The position numbers were made by a program, and so were the translations under genes. A DNA stretch of 64,000 bases. Origin: Sphingomonas sp. QA11. GTDB taxonomy: Bacteria > Pseudomonadota > Alphaproteobacteria > Sphingomonadales > Sphingomonadaceae. The notes beneath the pieces were generated by a model. That model was given only the letters and a program-made list of their open reading frames with translations, was not told the DNA's origin and searched no databases. The stretch covers positions 2,542,001-2,606,000 of the forward strand of contig NZ_CP098774.1 of the NCBI RefSeq assembly GCF_028473665.1. Direction: 5' to 3'. Below, piece by piece: positions 63,949-64,000 of the stretch (the stretch's first letter is position 1; each line of letters starts with the position of its first letter).

Positions 63949-64000
63949 ATGTTCATGATATGTTCCGCTTGTGCCGGACGACTCGCCCCTCCTGCCCCCG
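63949..64000 (+). CDS. Possible start of a further gene, cut by the window edge
   Basis: After the asparagine-synthetase-like gene, frames open from ATG 63949 (MFMICSACAGRLAPPAP) and from GTG 63971 (reading PDDSPLLPP) run off the right edge. If the operon continues, a further modification or protease (B protein) gene would be expected here. Only about 17 codons are visible, so this is a pointer, not an identification. Confidence 0.25.
   Translation, partial: MFMICSACAGRLAPPAP

Noticed and set aside
1-64000. CRISPR arrays, rRNA operons, insertion sequences, prophage
   Set aside because: No regularly spaced direct repeats, rRNA sequence, transposase or phage structural gene was seen in either strand.

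Overview
The window is high-GC alphaproteobacterial chromosome, almost certainly from the Sphingomonadales (Sphingomonas or a close relative). The signs are a PhyR/NepR/EcfG general stress response locus of sphingomonad type with a PhyP-like kinase homologue, GGAAC-N16-CGTT promoters, a complete dcw (division and cell wall) cluster, TonB-dependent receptor genes, and family-typical C-rich palindromic intergenic repeats. Nearly all of it is read from gene layout and protein motifs; no database was consulted.

Layout. 1-5000: partial M23 peptidase, ferritin-like DUF455 protein (apparently with a CTG start), Bcp peroxiredoxin and glnE, all on the minus strand. 5000-9500: general stress response locus with a NepR-like small gene, ecfG, a 45-aa membrane protein, phyR, then divergently nepR and phyP. 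phyP is followed by a consensus EcfG promoter, a probable ~105-nt small RNA with two C7 loops and a strong terminator, and an entericidin-like lipoprotein gene. 9500-16060 (minus strand): argS, a SPOR protein, nagZ, scpAB and tatABC. 16258-18927: a secreted DUF1501/DUF1800 pair. 19138-22789: a small exported protein, a dGTPase-like enzyme and a TPR/SPOR protein. 22901-41456 (minus strand): mraZ, rsmH, ftsL, ftsI, murE, murF, mraY, murD, ftsW, murG, murC, murB, ddl, ftsQ, ftsA and ftsZ. Most neighbours overlap by 4 bp; the gap between murE and murF is filled by a palindromic repeat, and a related repeat sits inside murD. Six GGG boxes at an exact 10-bp period lie upstream of mraZ.

41799-49400: a small membrane protein, cysK, a large protein I do not recognise, an odd tRNA-like sequence, a VapBC toxin-antitoxin pair, a DUF962/Mpo1-like protein, a VWA lipoprotein, two small proteins and a methyltransferase. 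49629-59502: an apparent uptake-and-hydrolysis region with an M20 peptidase, an M14-like metallopeptidase, a serine beta-lactamase-like hydrolase, an XRE-cupin regulator, a membrane-anchored alpha/beta hydrolase and a TonB receptor. AT-rich dyads near the regulator, the serine hydrolase and the hydrolase/receptor divergent region suggest shared control. 59622-64000: a DUF1993 protein, a lipoprotein, a repeat-rich non-coding stretch, a deoxyinosine/uracil glycosylase-like protein, and finally a 98-aa repeat peptide followed by an asparagine-synthetase-like enzyme. That last pair resembles a RiPP (ribosomally made, modified peptide) locus cut by the right edge.

The observations most worth following are the putative EcfG-dependent small RNA beside nepR-phyP, the repeat-peptide/asparagine-synthetase locus, and the repeat element inserted in frame in murD.
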